DNA of 56,032 bases, from IMG/VR virus record IMGVR_UViG_3300033049_000018, positions 1 to 56,032 of that record; one strand, 5' to 3'. The stretch is from a virus. The notes beneath the pieces are model-generated. The model did no database searches. It saw only the letters and a list, made by a program, of their open reading frames with translations, and was not told the DNA's origin. Made by a program: the position numbers and the translations under genes. Shown in pieces: positions 31,537 to 40,000 of this stretch; within the stretch, counting starts at the first letter, position 1; each line of letters opens with the position of its first letter.

Positions 31537-32030
31537 ACGATGGTTTTTTGAGCGGGATACAACATTCGGGGCCGTTCTTCGTTATGTTGAGCGGACTCCC
31601 AGCGTCTGGTAAAAGCACAATTCGTGCCCAATTCGAGGGTGATGGTGTACATCTGTCTACGGACGACTTGATCGAGGACGCCGCTGGGTGGCGTGGGTTG
31701 ACATATAACGACGTGTTTGCTGCGGAGATTAAGCCTGCCACCTCCGCAGTTCATGCGGCGTTTAAGCAAGCACTGAAGGATGGTGCGTCGATTGTCTGGG
31801 ATCAGACCAACCTGACTGAGAAGAAGCGGAAGGGTGTGCTGTCTCAGATTCCTGCGACATATTTCACTCTCTGCATTTTTGTGCAGACGGACGAAACCAC
31901 GCGGCAGACGCGCTTGTTGGGGCGTCCGGGTAAGACCATCCCGGACCACATCGACCTTTCTATGCGCAACTGCATGGTGGTGCCCACAGAGGCGGAAGGG
32001 TTTGACAAAGTGCTGGTGGTCAACACATGA
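31533..32030 (+). CDS. Polynucleotide 5'-kinase (PseT kinase-domain-like)
   Basis: 165 residues. Walker A LSGLPASGKST near 20-30, then STDDLIED (substrate Asp), WDQTNLTEKKR and a lid with Arg residues TRQTRLLGRPGKTIP. This follows the kinase half of T4 polynucleotide kinase, which phosphorylates 5'-OH ends of broken RNA. The phosphatase half is a separate gene at 28393. Overlaps the RNA ligase gene by 4 nt and the next gene by 4 nt. Confidence 0.88.
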   Translation: MNDGFLSGIQHSGPFFVMLSGLPASGKSTIRAQFEGDGVHLSTDDLIEDAAGWRGLTYNDVFAAEIKPATSAVHAAFKQALKDGASIVWDQTNLTEKKRKGVLSQIPATYFTLCIFVQTDETTRQTRLLGRPGKTIPDHIDLSMRNCMVVPTEAEGFDKVLVVNT

Positions 32031-32512
32031 GTACTATTTGTTACAAAGACGGAATCATCGCCGGGGATACTATGATGTCGTTCAACAGTGAGCTTTGTAA
32101 CGGCGTGAAAAAAGTTGGTAGGTTGGACGATTATCTGTTTGGTTTCGTTGGGCACTTGGCTATAATGCACCGCATGTATGCGTGGATTGATTTAATCCCA
32201 GACGATGTCGCTCCTCAAGATTTCTATCTGCATTTGGAAGACATGCCAGATATGGGGGAATTATCTGGCACTGTCATGCTGGTTGGGAAAGACCGCCGCA
32301 TCTGGTCAATCGGTAGTGATGGTAGTTCCCTGCGCTTGACCGGTGAGTACGAAGCTATAGGAAGTGGTTCCACCTATGCGCTTGGTGCTTTGCATGCAGG
32401 AAAATCAGCAGAAGAGTCAGTTAAAACGGCTATGCACTATGATGCTTACACAGGTGGAAATGTGGAAACTTTCACATTCTCTGATGGATTACACAATCCC
32501 GGACTATATTGA
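32027..32512 (+). CDS. Proteasome/HslV-like Ntn hydrolase
   Basis: 161 residues. N terminus MSTICYKDGIIAGDTMMS, with Thr3 a possible N-terminal nucleophile after processing and GDT/Asp17-like strand. Further: GVKKVGRLDDYLFGFVG, a catalytic-Lys-like position near 29-30, and GSGSTYALGALHAGKSAEES as in proteasome beta subunits and HslV. No partner ATPase is visible in the window. It may degrade or process host or phage proteins, or be an inactive relative. Confidence 0.72.
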   Translation: MSTICYKDGIIAGDTMMSFNSELCNGVKKVGRLDDYLFGFVGHLAIMHRMYAWIDLIPDDVAPQDFYLHLEDMPDMGELSGTVMLVGKDRRIWSIGSDGSSLRLTGEYEAIGSGSTYALGALHAGKSAEESVKTAMHYDAYTGGNVETFTFSDGLHNPGLY

Positions 32513-32513
32513 C

Positions 32514-32542
32514 TTGACAGCCCGCGTCAGCGGGTGTATACC
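32514..32542 (+). promoter_or_regulatory. Sigma70-like promoter of the NAD genes with a hairpin spacer
   Basis: TTGACA (32514-32519, 6 of 6), 17 nt, TATACC (32537-32542, 4 of 6). The 17 nt spacer is almost exactly the CCCGC-GTCA-GCGGG hairpin (32521-32534). Drives nadM and nadV. Confidence 0.65.
32521..32534. repeat. Short hairpin, GTCA loop, inside a promoter spacer
   Basis: CCCGC-GTCA-GCGGG, identical to copies at 1625 and 54531, but here intergenic and between a -35 and a -10 box. Confidence 0.65.
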
Positions 32543-32592
32543 AACAACAAGTCGTTGGATAGACAGACGCATACAAACGAAGGGATTTCGTT

Positions 32593-33621
32593 ATGGATTA
32601 TGATGTACTGGCTTTCATTGGCCGTTTTCAGCCGTTCCACATGGGACACAAGGCTGTCGTTGATACTGCCCTAATGCGCGCCAAAAAAGTGGCTATTGTG
32701 ATTGGGAGCGATCAGCAGCCGCGCACCGCGCGAAACCCATTCACAACCACAGAACGTATTGCAATGATTTCAGCCGTTTACCCGGACGAAGTCGCTGCTG
32801 GTTATATCCACTTCGTCCCACAGGTTGATCACGTGTATAATTTGCAGCGATGGTTGGGTGGAGTTCAGGCTGGAGTCATGACTGTTGCCAACACGCCGTT
32901 CACTCCTGATCCAGTACACATAGGATTGATCGGACACTCAAAAGACCCGTCTTCGTTCTATTTGCGCAGTTTCCCTACGTGGGATTCTGTAGAAGTTCCT
33001 AACTTCAATAATTTGAATGCGACGGGTATTCGTAACGCCTTATTCAAAGGCCACCGCCCCACGTCAGATGGGTGGCACTTACCGGCGGAAGTATCAGACT
33101 GGCTGGAAGATTGGCAAATGTCCGATGCCTACAAGCAGGTAAAAGCAGAACAGGAACATCTTATCTCCTATGCCAAGCAGTGGGAGTTTGCCCCCTATCC
33201 ACCGGTATTTTATACTGCCGACGCAATTGTTGTTCAATCTGGCCACATTCTTCTAGTTAAACGTGGTGCCCAACCCGGAAAAGGGTTGTGGGCGCTTCCG
33301 GGCGGATTTGTAAACCGTTATGAATCGCCACGCGACGCTGCTATTAGAGAGTTGATCGAAGAAACAAATATCAATCTTCGCCCTGAATTCCTGAATCGCA
33401 GCATCACAAGTTGGCAGGTATTCGACGATCCTTATAGATCGCAGCGTGGCCGCACAGTTACTACCGCGTTCAAAATTGACCTACGGGACAATACCGAGCT
33501 ACCGAAAATACGTGGTGGAGACGACGCTGCAAAAGCAAAATGGGTTCCTATCGCAAACCTGCGCCGCGATGCGCTGTTCGAAGACCATTTCGATTTGATT
33601 CAGTGTATGGTGCAAATCTGA
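32593..33621 (+). CDS. nadM: Bifunctional NMN adenylyltransferase / Nudix hydrolase
   Basis: 342 residues. N-terminal nucleotidylyltransferase: GRFQPFHMGHKAV (10-22) with the HxGH phosphate-binding motif, and NATGIRNALF as the ISTxR-like motif. C-terminal Nudix domain with the box GGFVNRYESPRDAAIRELIE, ending ETNI (about residues 236-259), all Glu ligands present. The first domain makes NAD+ from NMN and ATP; the second hydrolyses ADP-ribose or related compounds. With NadV it forms a two-step route from nicotinamide to NAD+, called NARP2 in phages. TGATG overlap with the HNH gene that splits the pair. Confidence 0.92.
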   Translation: MDYDVLAFIGRFQPFHMGHKAVVDTALMRAKKVAIVIGSDQQPRTARNPFTTTERIAMISAVYPDEVAAGYIHFVPQVDHVYNLQRWLGGVQAGVMTVANTPFTPDPVHIGLIGHSKDPSSFYLRSFPTWDSVEVPNFNNLNATGIRNALFKGHRPTSDGWHLPAEVSDWLEDWQMSDAYKQVKAEQEHLISYAKQWEFAPYPPVFYTADAIVVQSGHILLVKRGAQPGKGLWALPGGFVNRYESPRDAAIRELIEETNINLRPEFLNRSITSWQVFDDPYRSQRGRTVTTAFKIDLRDNTELPKIRGGDDAAKAKWVPIANLRRDALFEDHFDLIQCMVQI

Positions 33622-34157
33622 TGGAAAGATGGGCGCATGTGCCAAACACGGGAGGTATGTACGAAGTGTCTTCCGAAGGGCGTGTGCGATCAAACTATAA
33701 TTCTGGTAGAATACTTCAACCGTGCCACAATGGATCAGGATATTTTCAAGTAAATCTACGTACTTGGAAGAAGAAACCTATGCGCCGCTATATCCACCGG
33801 CTGGTGTTACAAGCCTTTGTCGGTGGTGGTGATGGGATGGATTGTAACCATCTTAATGGCAATAAATCTGACAATCGTTTGGTTAATCTGGAGTGGTTGA
33901 CGCGCGGTGATAACCATAGACACAGATACCGTGAATTAGGTCACACAAGTCCGATGAAGGGGCGGGGCGGCTCTGCACACCCTCGCGCCAAGAAATATTT
34001 GGTGACACACCCCTGCGGTAAGAAAGAAGTTATTCACGGTTTATCTGCTTTTTGTCGTGAAATGGGGATGGATGTATCAGGGTTGTACCGGGTGATGTCA
34101 GGGGAATGGAAATTACACAAAGGATTCAAATGTGAATCCATCATAACCACAGGATAG
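33621..34157 (+). CDS. HNH homing endonuclease (NUMOD4-type) between nadM and nadV
   Basis: 178 residues from ATG 33621. NUMOD4-like start ERWAHVPNTGGMYEVSSEGR with VRS next, then HNH core MDCNHLNGNKSDNRLVNLEW with His, Asn and the second His in RGDNHRHRYRELGH. The C terminus (KKEVIHGLSAFCREMGMDVS) resembles the DNA-binding NUMOD1/ENR repeat. Inserted between two genes of one pathway, which fits a recent homing insertion that leaves both intact. Confidence 0.88.
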   Translation: MERWAHVPNTGGMYEVSSEGRVRSNYNSGRILQPCHNGSGYFQVNLRTWKKKPMRRYIHRLVLQAFVGGGDGMDCNHLNGNKSDNRLVNLEWLTRGDNHRHRYRELGHTSPMKGRGGSAHPRAKKYLVTHPCGKKEVIHGLSAFCREMGMDVSGLYRVMSGEWKLHKGFKCESIITTG

Positions 34158-34190
34158 ACCTGTGGACGCAATATAGAAAGGGATTTTCTA

Positions 34191-35588
34191 ATGCACAAAC
34201 TACTTAATGTAATCACCCGCACCGACTCTTACAAGGTGTCTCACTTCGCTCAGTATCCTGAAAATGCTACGCGTGTGTCGTCCTATATCGAAGCGCGCGG
34301 CGGTAAGTTCCGGGAAACTGTGTTCTTCGGATTACAGGCGTTCATCAAAGAATACCTTCTTACCCCGATCACTTCGGATGATGTAAAGATGGCCAAAAAG
34401 CTTCTTGAGGCCCACGGAGAACCGTTCAATGAAGCTGACTGGATGATCATCGTCAACGAGCATGATGGGTTGTTACCAATCGAAATCAGTGCCGTTGCTG
34501 AAGGTACTGTACTACCCACTGGCAACATTCAGGTGCAGGTCGTCAACACTGATCCGCGCCTTCCTTGGCTTACCTCCTACGTGGAAACGGCCCTGCTGCG
34601 CGCTGTTTGGTATCCATCAACAGTTGCCACCGTGAGCCGAAAGGTGAAGAAGATTATTTACAACGGCTTGCGGATTACGTCCGACAATCCAGATGCAGAA
34701 ATCCCATTCAAACTACACGACTTTGGCTCACGTGGTGCGTCATGTTCCGAGGCAGCAATGCTTGGTGGAATGGGTCACTTGGTGAACTTCATGGGCACCG
34801 ATACCGTCGAGGCGCTTATCGGACCAATCATGTATTACAATGCCGATGGTCCGGTTGGATTCTCTATCCCAGCATCAGAGCACAGCACTGTGACAGCTTG
34901 GGGTCGCGATGGCGAAGTAGCCATGTTGGAGCACTATCTCGACGCACACCCCACCGGCATGCTCGCCTGTGTTATTGACAGCTATGATGCTGTGCACTTT
35001 GCGCGCAATATCATTGGCGGTAAGCTGCGCGACCGTATCATGGCCAGAGACGGGGTATTTGTGGCCCGCCCGGACAGTGGTGATCCTGTCCATATGCCTC
35101 TCAATATCATCGAAATTCTTATGGAACAGTTCGGTTATACGACTAATTCCAAGGGGTTCAAGGTTCTTCCGCCGCAAATTCGTGTGCTTCAAGGTGATGG
35201 CATGGATATCGAAAAGATCACTCAATTGGTGATTGCTGCGCACGATCACGGTATCTCAGGGGACAATTTCGCTGTTGGTATGGGCGGTGGTCTGCTGCAA
35301 AAGATCGACAGGGATACCTTGAAATATGCCATGAAGGCTAACGCAATCGAGATTGATGGTGTGTGGCAGGACGTGTACAAAGACCCTATGACAGATCATG
35401 ACAAGAAGTCAAAGAAGGGTATGCAAGCCCTAGTTAAGCGTGGGTTCGGGTTCAAAACTGTGCGCCGCGACAGTTTGGTTGTCGGAGCACATGGGTCAGA
35501 GAAAAACTATCTGCGCCCAGTGTACAAGAATGGAAAGCTTCTTGTTGACGACACGTTTGAGGCCATTCGGGAGCGCGCCTCACTTTAA
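34191..35588 (+). CDS. nadV: Nicotinamide phosphoribosyltransferase
   Basis: 465 residues, close to NAMPT (about 490). Conserved blocks: TDSYKVSHFAQYP (near 11-23), HDFGSRGASCSEAAM, the catalytic His in SIPASEHSTV, GDGMDIEKI and GMGGGLLQK. It joins nicotinamide and PRPP to NMN; the adenylyltransferase encoded before it finishes NAD+. This lets the phage recover NAD+ from nicotinamide, the product of NADases such as Sir2 or TIR effectors. AAAGGG about 8 nt before ATG 34191. Confidence 0.94.
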   Translation: MHKLLNVITRTDSYKVSHFAQYPENATRVSSYIEARGGKFRETVFFGLQAFIKEYLLTPITSDDVKMAKKLLEAHGEPFNEADWMIIVNEHDGLLPIEISAVAEGTVLPTGNIQVQVVNTDPRLPWLTSYVETALLRAVWYPSTVATVSRKVKKIIYNGLRITSDNPDAEIPFKLHDFGSRGASCSEAAMLGGMGHLVNFMGTDTVEALIGPIMYYNADGPVGFSIPASEHSTVTAWGRDGEVAMLEHYLDAHPTGMLACVIDSYDAVHFARNIIGGKLRDRIMARDGVFVARPDSGDPVHMPLNIIEILMEQFGYTTNSKGFKVLPPQIRVLQGDGMDIEKITQLVIAAHDHGISGDNFAVGMGGGLLQKIDRDTLKYAMKANAIEIDGVWQDVYKDPMTDHDKKSKKGMQALVKRGFGFKTVRRDSLVVGAHGSEKNYLRPVYKNGKLLVDDTFEAIRERASL

Positions 35589-35604
35589 GCGCAACAATTC
35601 TATG

Positions 35605-35641
35605 TTACGCGCAAGAAAGTTCTTGCGCGTAATTTCTTTTT
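35605..35641 (+). terminator. Rho-independent terminator after nadV
   Basis: TTACGCGCAAGAA pairs with TTCTTGCGCGTAA (about 12-13 bp, very short loop) followed by TTTCTTTTT. A textbook intrinsic terminator closing the RNA repair / NAD operon. Confidence 0.9.
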
Positions 35642-35675
35642 GGGCTATGTGTGTAAAAAATAAATGGAGAAATCA

Positions 35676-36830
35676 ATGTTCGGTGATATTGTTGGGAGTG
35701 CTGTTCTATATAAGCGCGGCGTCAAAGGTGAAGTACGCACGTGGAAAATGGAATTCGGAGAAGTCGTAAAAGGTGGTGGCCTTACTGGTGCCCATCGCGT
35801 CGTGTCTGGGGTTCTGGATGGTAAGGAAACCAACTCTGGTTGGACCGTTGGTGTTCCAAAGAACGTTGGAAAGAAGAACGAAACGACTTCGGTTGGGCAG
35901 GCGCGTGCTGAGATTGTCGCCCTATATAAGAAGAAACTCGCTCGCGGTTATTTCGAAGATATCGGGGCCGTTGATGAGGTTCCGTTTGTTAAACCTATGT
36001 TGGCCACCAAATGGGAAGACCGCCAGAAGCATGTGTCGGTGGAAGCTGGCGTGCACGCTCAGCCTAAACTGGATGGAATCCGCTGTATTGCGCGGGCCGA
36101 CGGGTTGTGGACCAGAACTGGCAAACCAATCTCAATCTCAGCCAAACACATCTTCGATGCGTTGAAGCCAGTATTTGCGGAAAATCCTGATATTGTCCTC
36201 GACGGGGAACTATACAACCATGACTTGCACGACGATTTTAACACGATAACTTCTCTGGTAAGAAAGCAAACACTGACAGACGCTGAGCTTAAAAAGGCGC
36301 AGACGCTGTTGCAGTATCACATATATGACATCGTCGATGCCGATAGTTTGTTCAGTCGTCGTCAGGCCGAATTGGGTAATGTTCTATTGAAAATACCTAA
36401 TGATGGGTGCCTGCGTATCGTCCAGACTCGCAAAGTAACTTCCATGGAGCAACTTGACGCCTTGTACGGTCGCTGGACTGCGGAAGGGTATGAAGGGCAG
36501 ATGATCCGTTTGGACACCCCGTATGATCACCGCCGGTCAAACTCCTTGATTAAGCGTAAAGAGTTCATCACAGAAGAGTTTCCAGTTGTCAGCGTCCACG
36601 AGGGTGACGGTAATTGGGCTGGGGCAGTGAAGCGTTTCACTTTGTCACTTCCTTCTGGTGTACACTTTGGTGCGGGCGTTCGTGGTACATACGAACACAT
36701 GGCTGAACTCTTTACTGACGATAGCGTCCCTGTGTGGGCAACAGTTCGATATTTTGAGTTGACTCCAGACGGAATCCCGAGGTTTGGGGTGGTACTTGAC
36801 TACGGATTTACCTCAGAAAGACGCGACTGA
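35676..36830 (+). CDS. ATP-dependent DNA ligase with N-terminal WGR-like domain
   Basis: 384 residues from ATG 35676 (GGAG 7 nt upstream). The first ~110 residues resemble a WGR domain (NSGWTVG, then QARAEIVALYKKK..GY). Ligase core: motif I AQPKLDGIRC with Lys about 130, motif III DGELYNH, motif IV YEGQMIR, motif V SLIKRKEF, and a C-terminal OB-like part. Joins DNA nicks, especially Okazaki fragments. It follows the nadV terminator; no promoter was identified in the 34 bp between them. Confidence 0.92.
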   Translation: MFGDIVGSAVLYKRGVKGEVRTWKMEFGEVVKGGGLTGAHRVVSGVLDGKETNSGWTVGVPKNVGKKNETTSVGQARAEIVALYKKKLARGYFEDIGAVDEVPFVKPMLATKWEDRQKHVSVEAGVHAQPKLDGIRCIARADGLWTRTGKPISISAKHIFDALKPVFAENPDIVLDGELYNHDLHDDFNTITSLVRKQTLTDAELKKAQTLLQYHIYDIVDADSLFSRRQAELGNVLLKIPNDGCLRIVQTRKVTSMEQLDALYGRWTAEGYEGQMIRLDTPYDHRRSNSLIKRKEFITEEFPVVSVHEGDGNWAGAVKRFTLSLPSGVHFGAGVRGTYEHMAELFTDDSVPVWATVRYFELTPDGIPRFGVVLDYGFTSERRD

Positions 36831-37003
36831 TGCAAAAAAGTGACAAATTGATGTTACAGGAAATGAATATGCCGCTACGCCCCGTTGGGGATAAGTTGCG
36901 TGCCATTTCGTCTAAGACACCACCCCTTGAGGGTAACCGCAAGCAGCGGCGTGCCTTTTTGGCTGCGCGCCGCCACATGCGTAAAAAGTTTCCGCGCAGC
37001 TAA
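36830..37003 (+). CDS. Small very basic protein (57 aa)
   Basis: Starts MQKSDKLMLQEMNMPLRPVG; the C-terminal half is Arg/Lys-rich (GNRKQRRAFLAARRHMRKKF). Its ATG overlaps the ligase stop as TGATG. Probably nucleic-acid binding. Internal Met starts exist and the exact N terminus is uncertain. Confidence 0.6.
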   Translation: MQKSDKLMLQEMNMPLRPVGDKLRAISSKTPPLEGNRKQRRAFLAARRHMRKKFPRS

Positions 37004-37081
37004 ACTGACCCAAAGTTTTCAAAGGGTTGCCAGTCGAGTAAAGTAGGTATAGGGTTCACCCTTGCCACGAGAGGATTAAGA

Positions 37082-40000
37082 ATGAACGTCATAGAGCTTG
37101 CCAGCCACATTTTTGGTGAAGGCGAAACCGGATTTGTTGTATTTGACGACGTAGAAGACCGCACTATCACAGACCTGACATTGGATTTAGACCAACTCAT
37201 CATGGATATGCCTGATGGGAGACTCGACTTTGAACTTGATGGTGAGGTGTTTGCGGTAGCTTCCGACACACTTCCCTTAGAGTTTGCGACGCTGGTGCAC
37301 ACTAAAGGTGACAAAGTGTTTGGAATATACGTCCTTGACGTTCCTGTCAGCGCTGATAAGGTTGACCAAGATGTATTCTCGTTGGATATTCCTGTGGGTC
37401 TTGGTTGGTCCTATGCGCTTGGCGACAATTCTCCATTACATCTGTTCGAAGACTTAGTGTCGCGCGTCAGCGCGGTGCCTGATGATGTGCTGGCAGATAC
37501 ACAATCAGAAGGGGGTGACGATGTCACTGACGATGTATATACACAGGTACCGTTGGAGGATTCTGTGGTGGCTGACGAAGAGGGAGAATCGGAATCTCCT
37601 GAAGAAGATTCGGAGCCAGAACTGACTGAAATTCAGATGATGAATGACGCAGAACTTCTGGGCGAAAGCACAGAAGAAATGCAGGAGCTACTGAATAAGC
37701 CATTCGTCTGCATGACCGGCAACATGTACGGGCAACACGACCGCCGCAACACGCAAGACAAAGACTGGCAGCGCTCAGACATGCCATTGCTGGCGTGGTT
37801 GGTTGGCGCGGACAAAGGTAAAAATACATGGGGCTTGTCACGTCACCCGGAGTCCAAAACCAAAGAAGGTGCATCAATTGTCTTCGCCGACGCAATCGGC
37901 GGTTCCCGTAAGGATGCAGCAATTGAAACAATGAGTTCAATCGGGCTGGACGTTGACAGCGGCGCTTCATTGGACGTCGTGATCGAAAAGTTGAAAAAGC
38001 TTGGCCTGTTCGCCATTGTCTACACGTCGCACAGTCACGGCAAAACCAAGCTGGAACTGAAGCACGACGATATTATGCGTAAGATGAAGTTGGACGCTAC
38101 GCCAAACCGGGCGCAGGTTCAGCAATACATGCGTGAGCATCACAAAGATCGCTATGACGAACCCTTCATCGACAGTATCAAGGTAATTGAATTTCGCAAG
38201 CAAACCGCCGAAGGTCTGCGTGTCATTATCGAAACCCCGCCGTTGGATAAGTTCCGCGTAATTCTGCCGCTTGCAGTGCCTGTAAAGCTTTCTGACCTAG
38301 CACCAACCGTAACAGGGTGGAAAGAGGTCTGGGCGGACGCTGTAACAGGCGTGGCAGTCAATATGATCGACGTGTCGTTTGACTCTACGTCCTGCGACGT
38401 CAACCGTTTGTTTTTCACACCCCGCCACCCGCCGGGTGCAGAGTGGTACAGTGCCATAATCCAAGGAACGCCTCTGCGTTTCGAAGACATTGAACCATAC
38501 AGCAAGGCAACATATGTCAAGACACGTGGCGCGGGCGAAGACCCGTTCATGGAAGGTACCGGGGGCAATGGCGCGGATGATCGCGACACATTCTACTCTC
38601 CTAAAGGGTTGAACCTTAACCGCTGGCACACGAAGCACAAAGAACGCTTCATGATGGCTGACGTTATCGAATCCTTCTGTCAAGACAAACTCCGCAAAGC
38701 GGGCGGCGAAAAGGTGGGTTCCGTTCACTTGGAATGCCCGTTCGAGCACGAGCATACAACAGAGGGTGGCACCGCCACCATGGCCATGAACCCGGACGCT
38801 AACAGCGAACACGGGTACTGGACGATGTTCTGCAAGCACGATGCTTGTCAGGGTCGGGACAAGTTGGAATTCCTCAAGCAAATGCTTGACGATGCGTGGT
38901 TTGACGAAACGCTGTTGAGGGATGATGAATGGAATATGGGCGAAGCAGATTCCCCAGAAGACGTGGTGGAAGAAGAGGCTGGACCTAAGACGCCGGAACA
39001 AGAGGCGGCTGAATTCACTAACGACTCAACTGAGGCAAAGATTCGCAAATTCATTAAGAGGCATTTCAAATTGGGTGCTGATTTAACTACACAGGGGGCA
39101 ATAAATGATGTATTGTCCACGCAAACGCGCCTCAACAAAACACAACTACGTAAGATGTGGGCTGATGTTCGTAATGATCACGCCCGCAGACAGCGTGAAG
39201 AAGCCGCAGAAAACAATCAAGACACAGATGCTATTCCAGTGGTAAACCAGTGGGACTTCAGCGAAATGGTATCTTGGGGCAATAAAAGAATCCAAGACGC
39301 CAACGCAGAACGTCCACGACTGTTCCACTACATTGACGACGTGGCGCGCATCGAAGAAACGGCAGATCGTCTGCCAAGAATTCGAATGCTAACTGAAAAG
39401 CAGTTTTCTGCTGAAATGAACCAATTCACTAAGTGGCACCACATTTCTGCCATGGGTGATATCGAGCGACGCCGTGCGGTTTCGATCCCAACAGAGGTAG
39501 TATCCCAATTGTTTTCATCAGCACACACAGTGTATCCTAAATTGCGCGGTCTAGTGACTACGCCAACATTCACACGTGATGGTGCCTTAATCACCACGCC
39601 GGGTTATCATGAAAGTGGGTTATTCTATTGGAATGATGGTGTTCTCGACGTCCCTCAAGTGCCAGACGTTCCCACAGAAGAGGACGTTGCAAAAGCTAAA
39701 CGACTTCTGGTTGAAGAAGTGTTTGCGGACTTTCCATTAGGGGGACTGACACGCGATGAGATTGTCGAGACTGCGCTGAACCCTGCAAGTGCGGGGGTGC
39801 CAGCCTTGACAAATGCAACAGCCATGTTGCTGTTGATGTTCTGCCGCGACATGGTTGATGGTCCTACGCCGGGTCACTTGCTTACAAAACCGTCCCCCGG
39901 TACTGGTGCATCATTGCTCACCGATGTTTGTTCTATCATCGCCAACGGCGAGGTTACGGCTGCAATGTCAATACCTACCAACAAAGAAGAAATGTCTAAG

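Noticed and set aside
37026-37056. Promoter TTGCCA-15-TATAGG before the primase gene
   Set aside because: Spacer of 15 bp and weak -35; not convincing compared with the other promoters.
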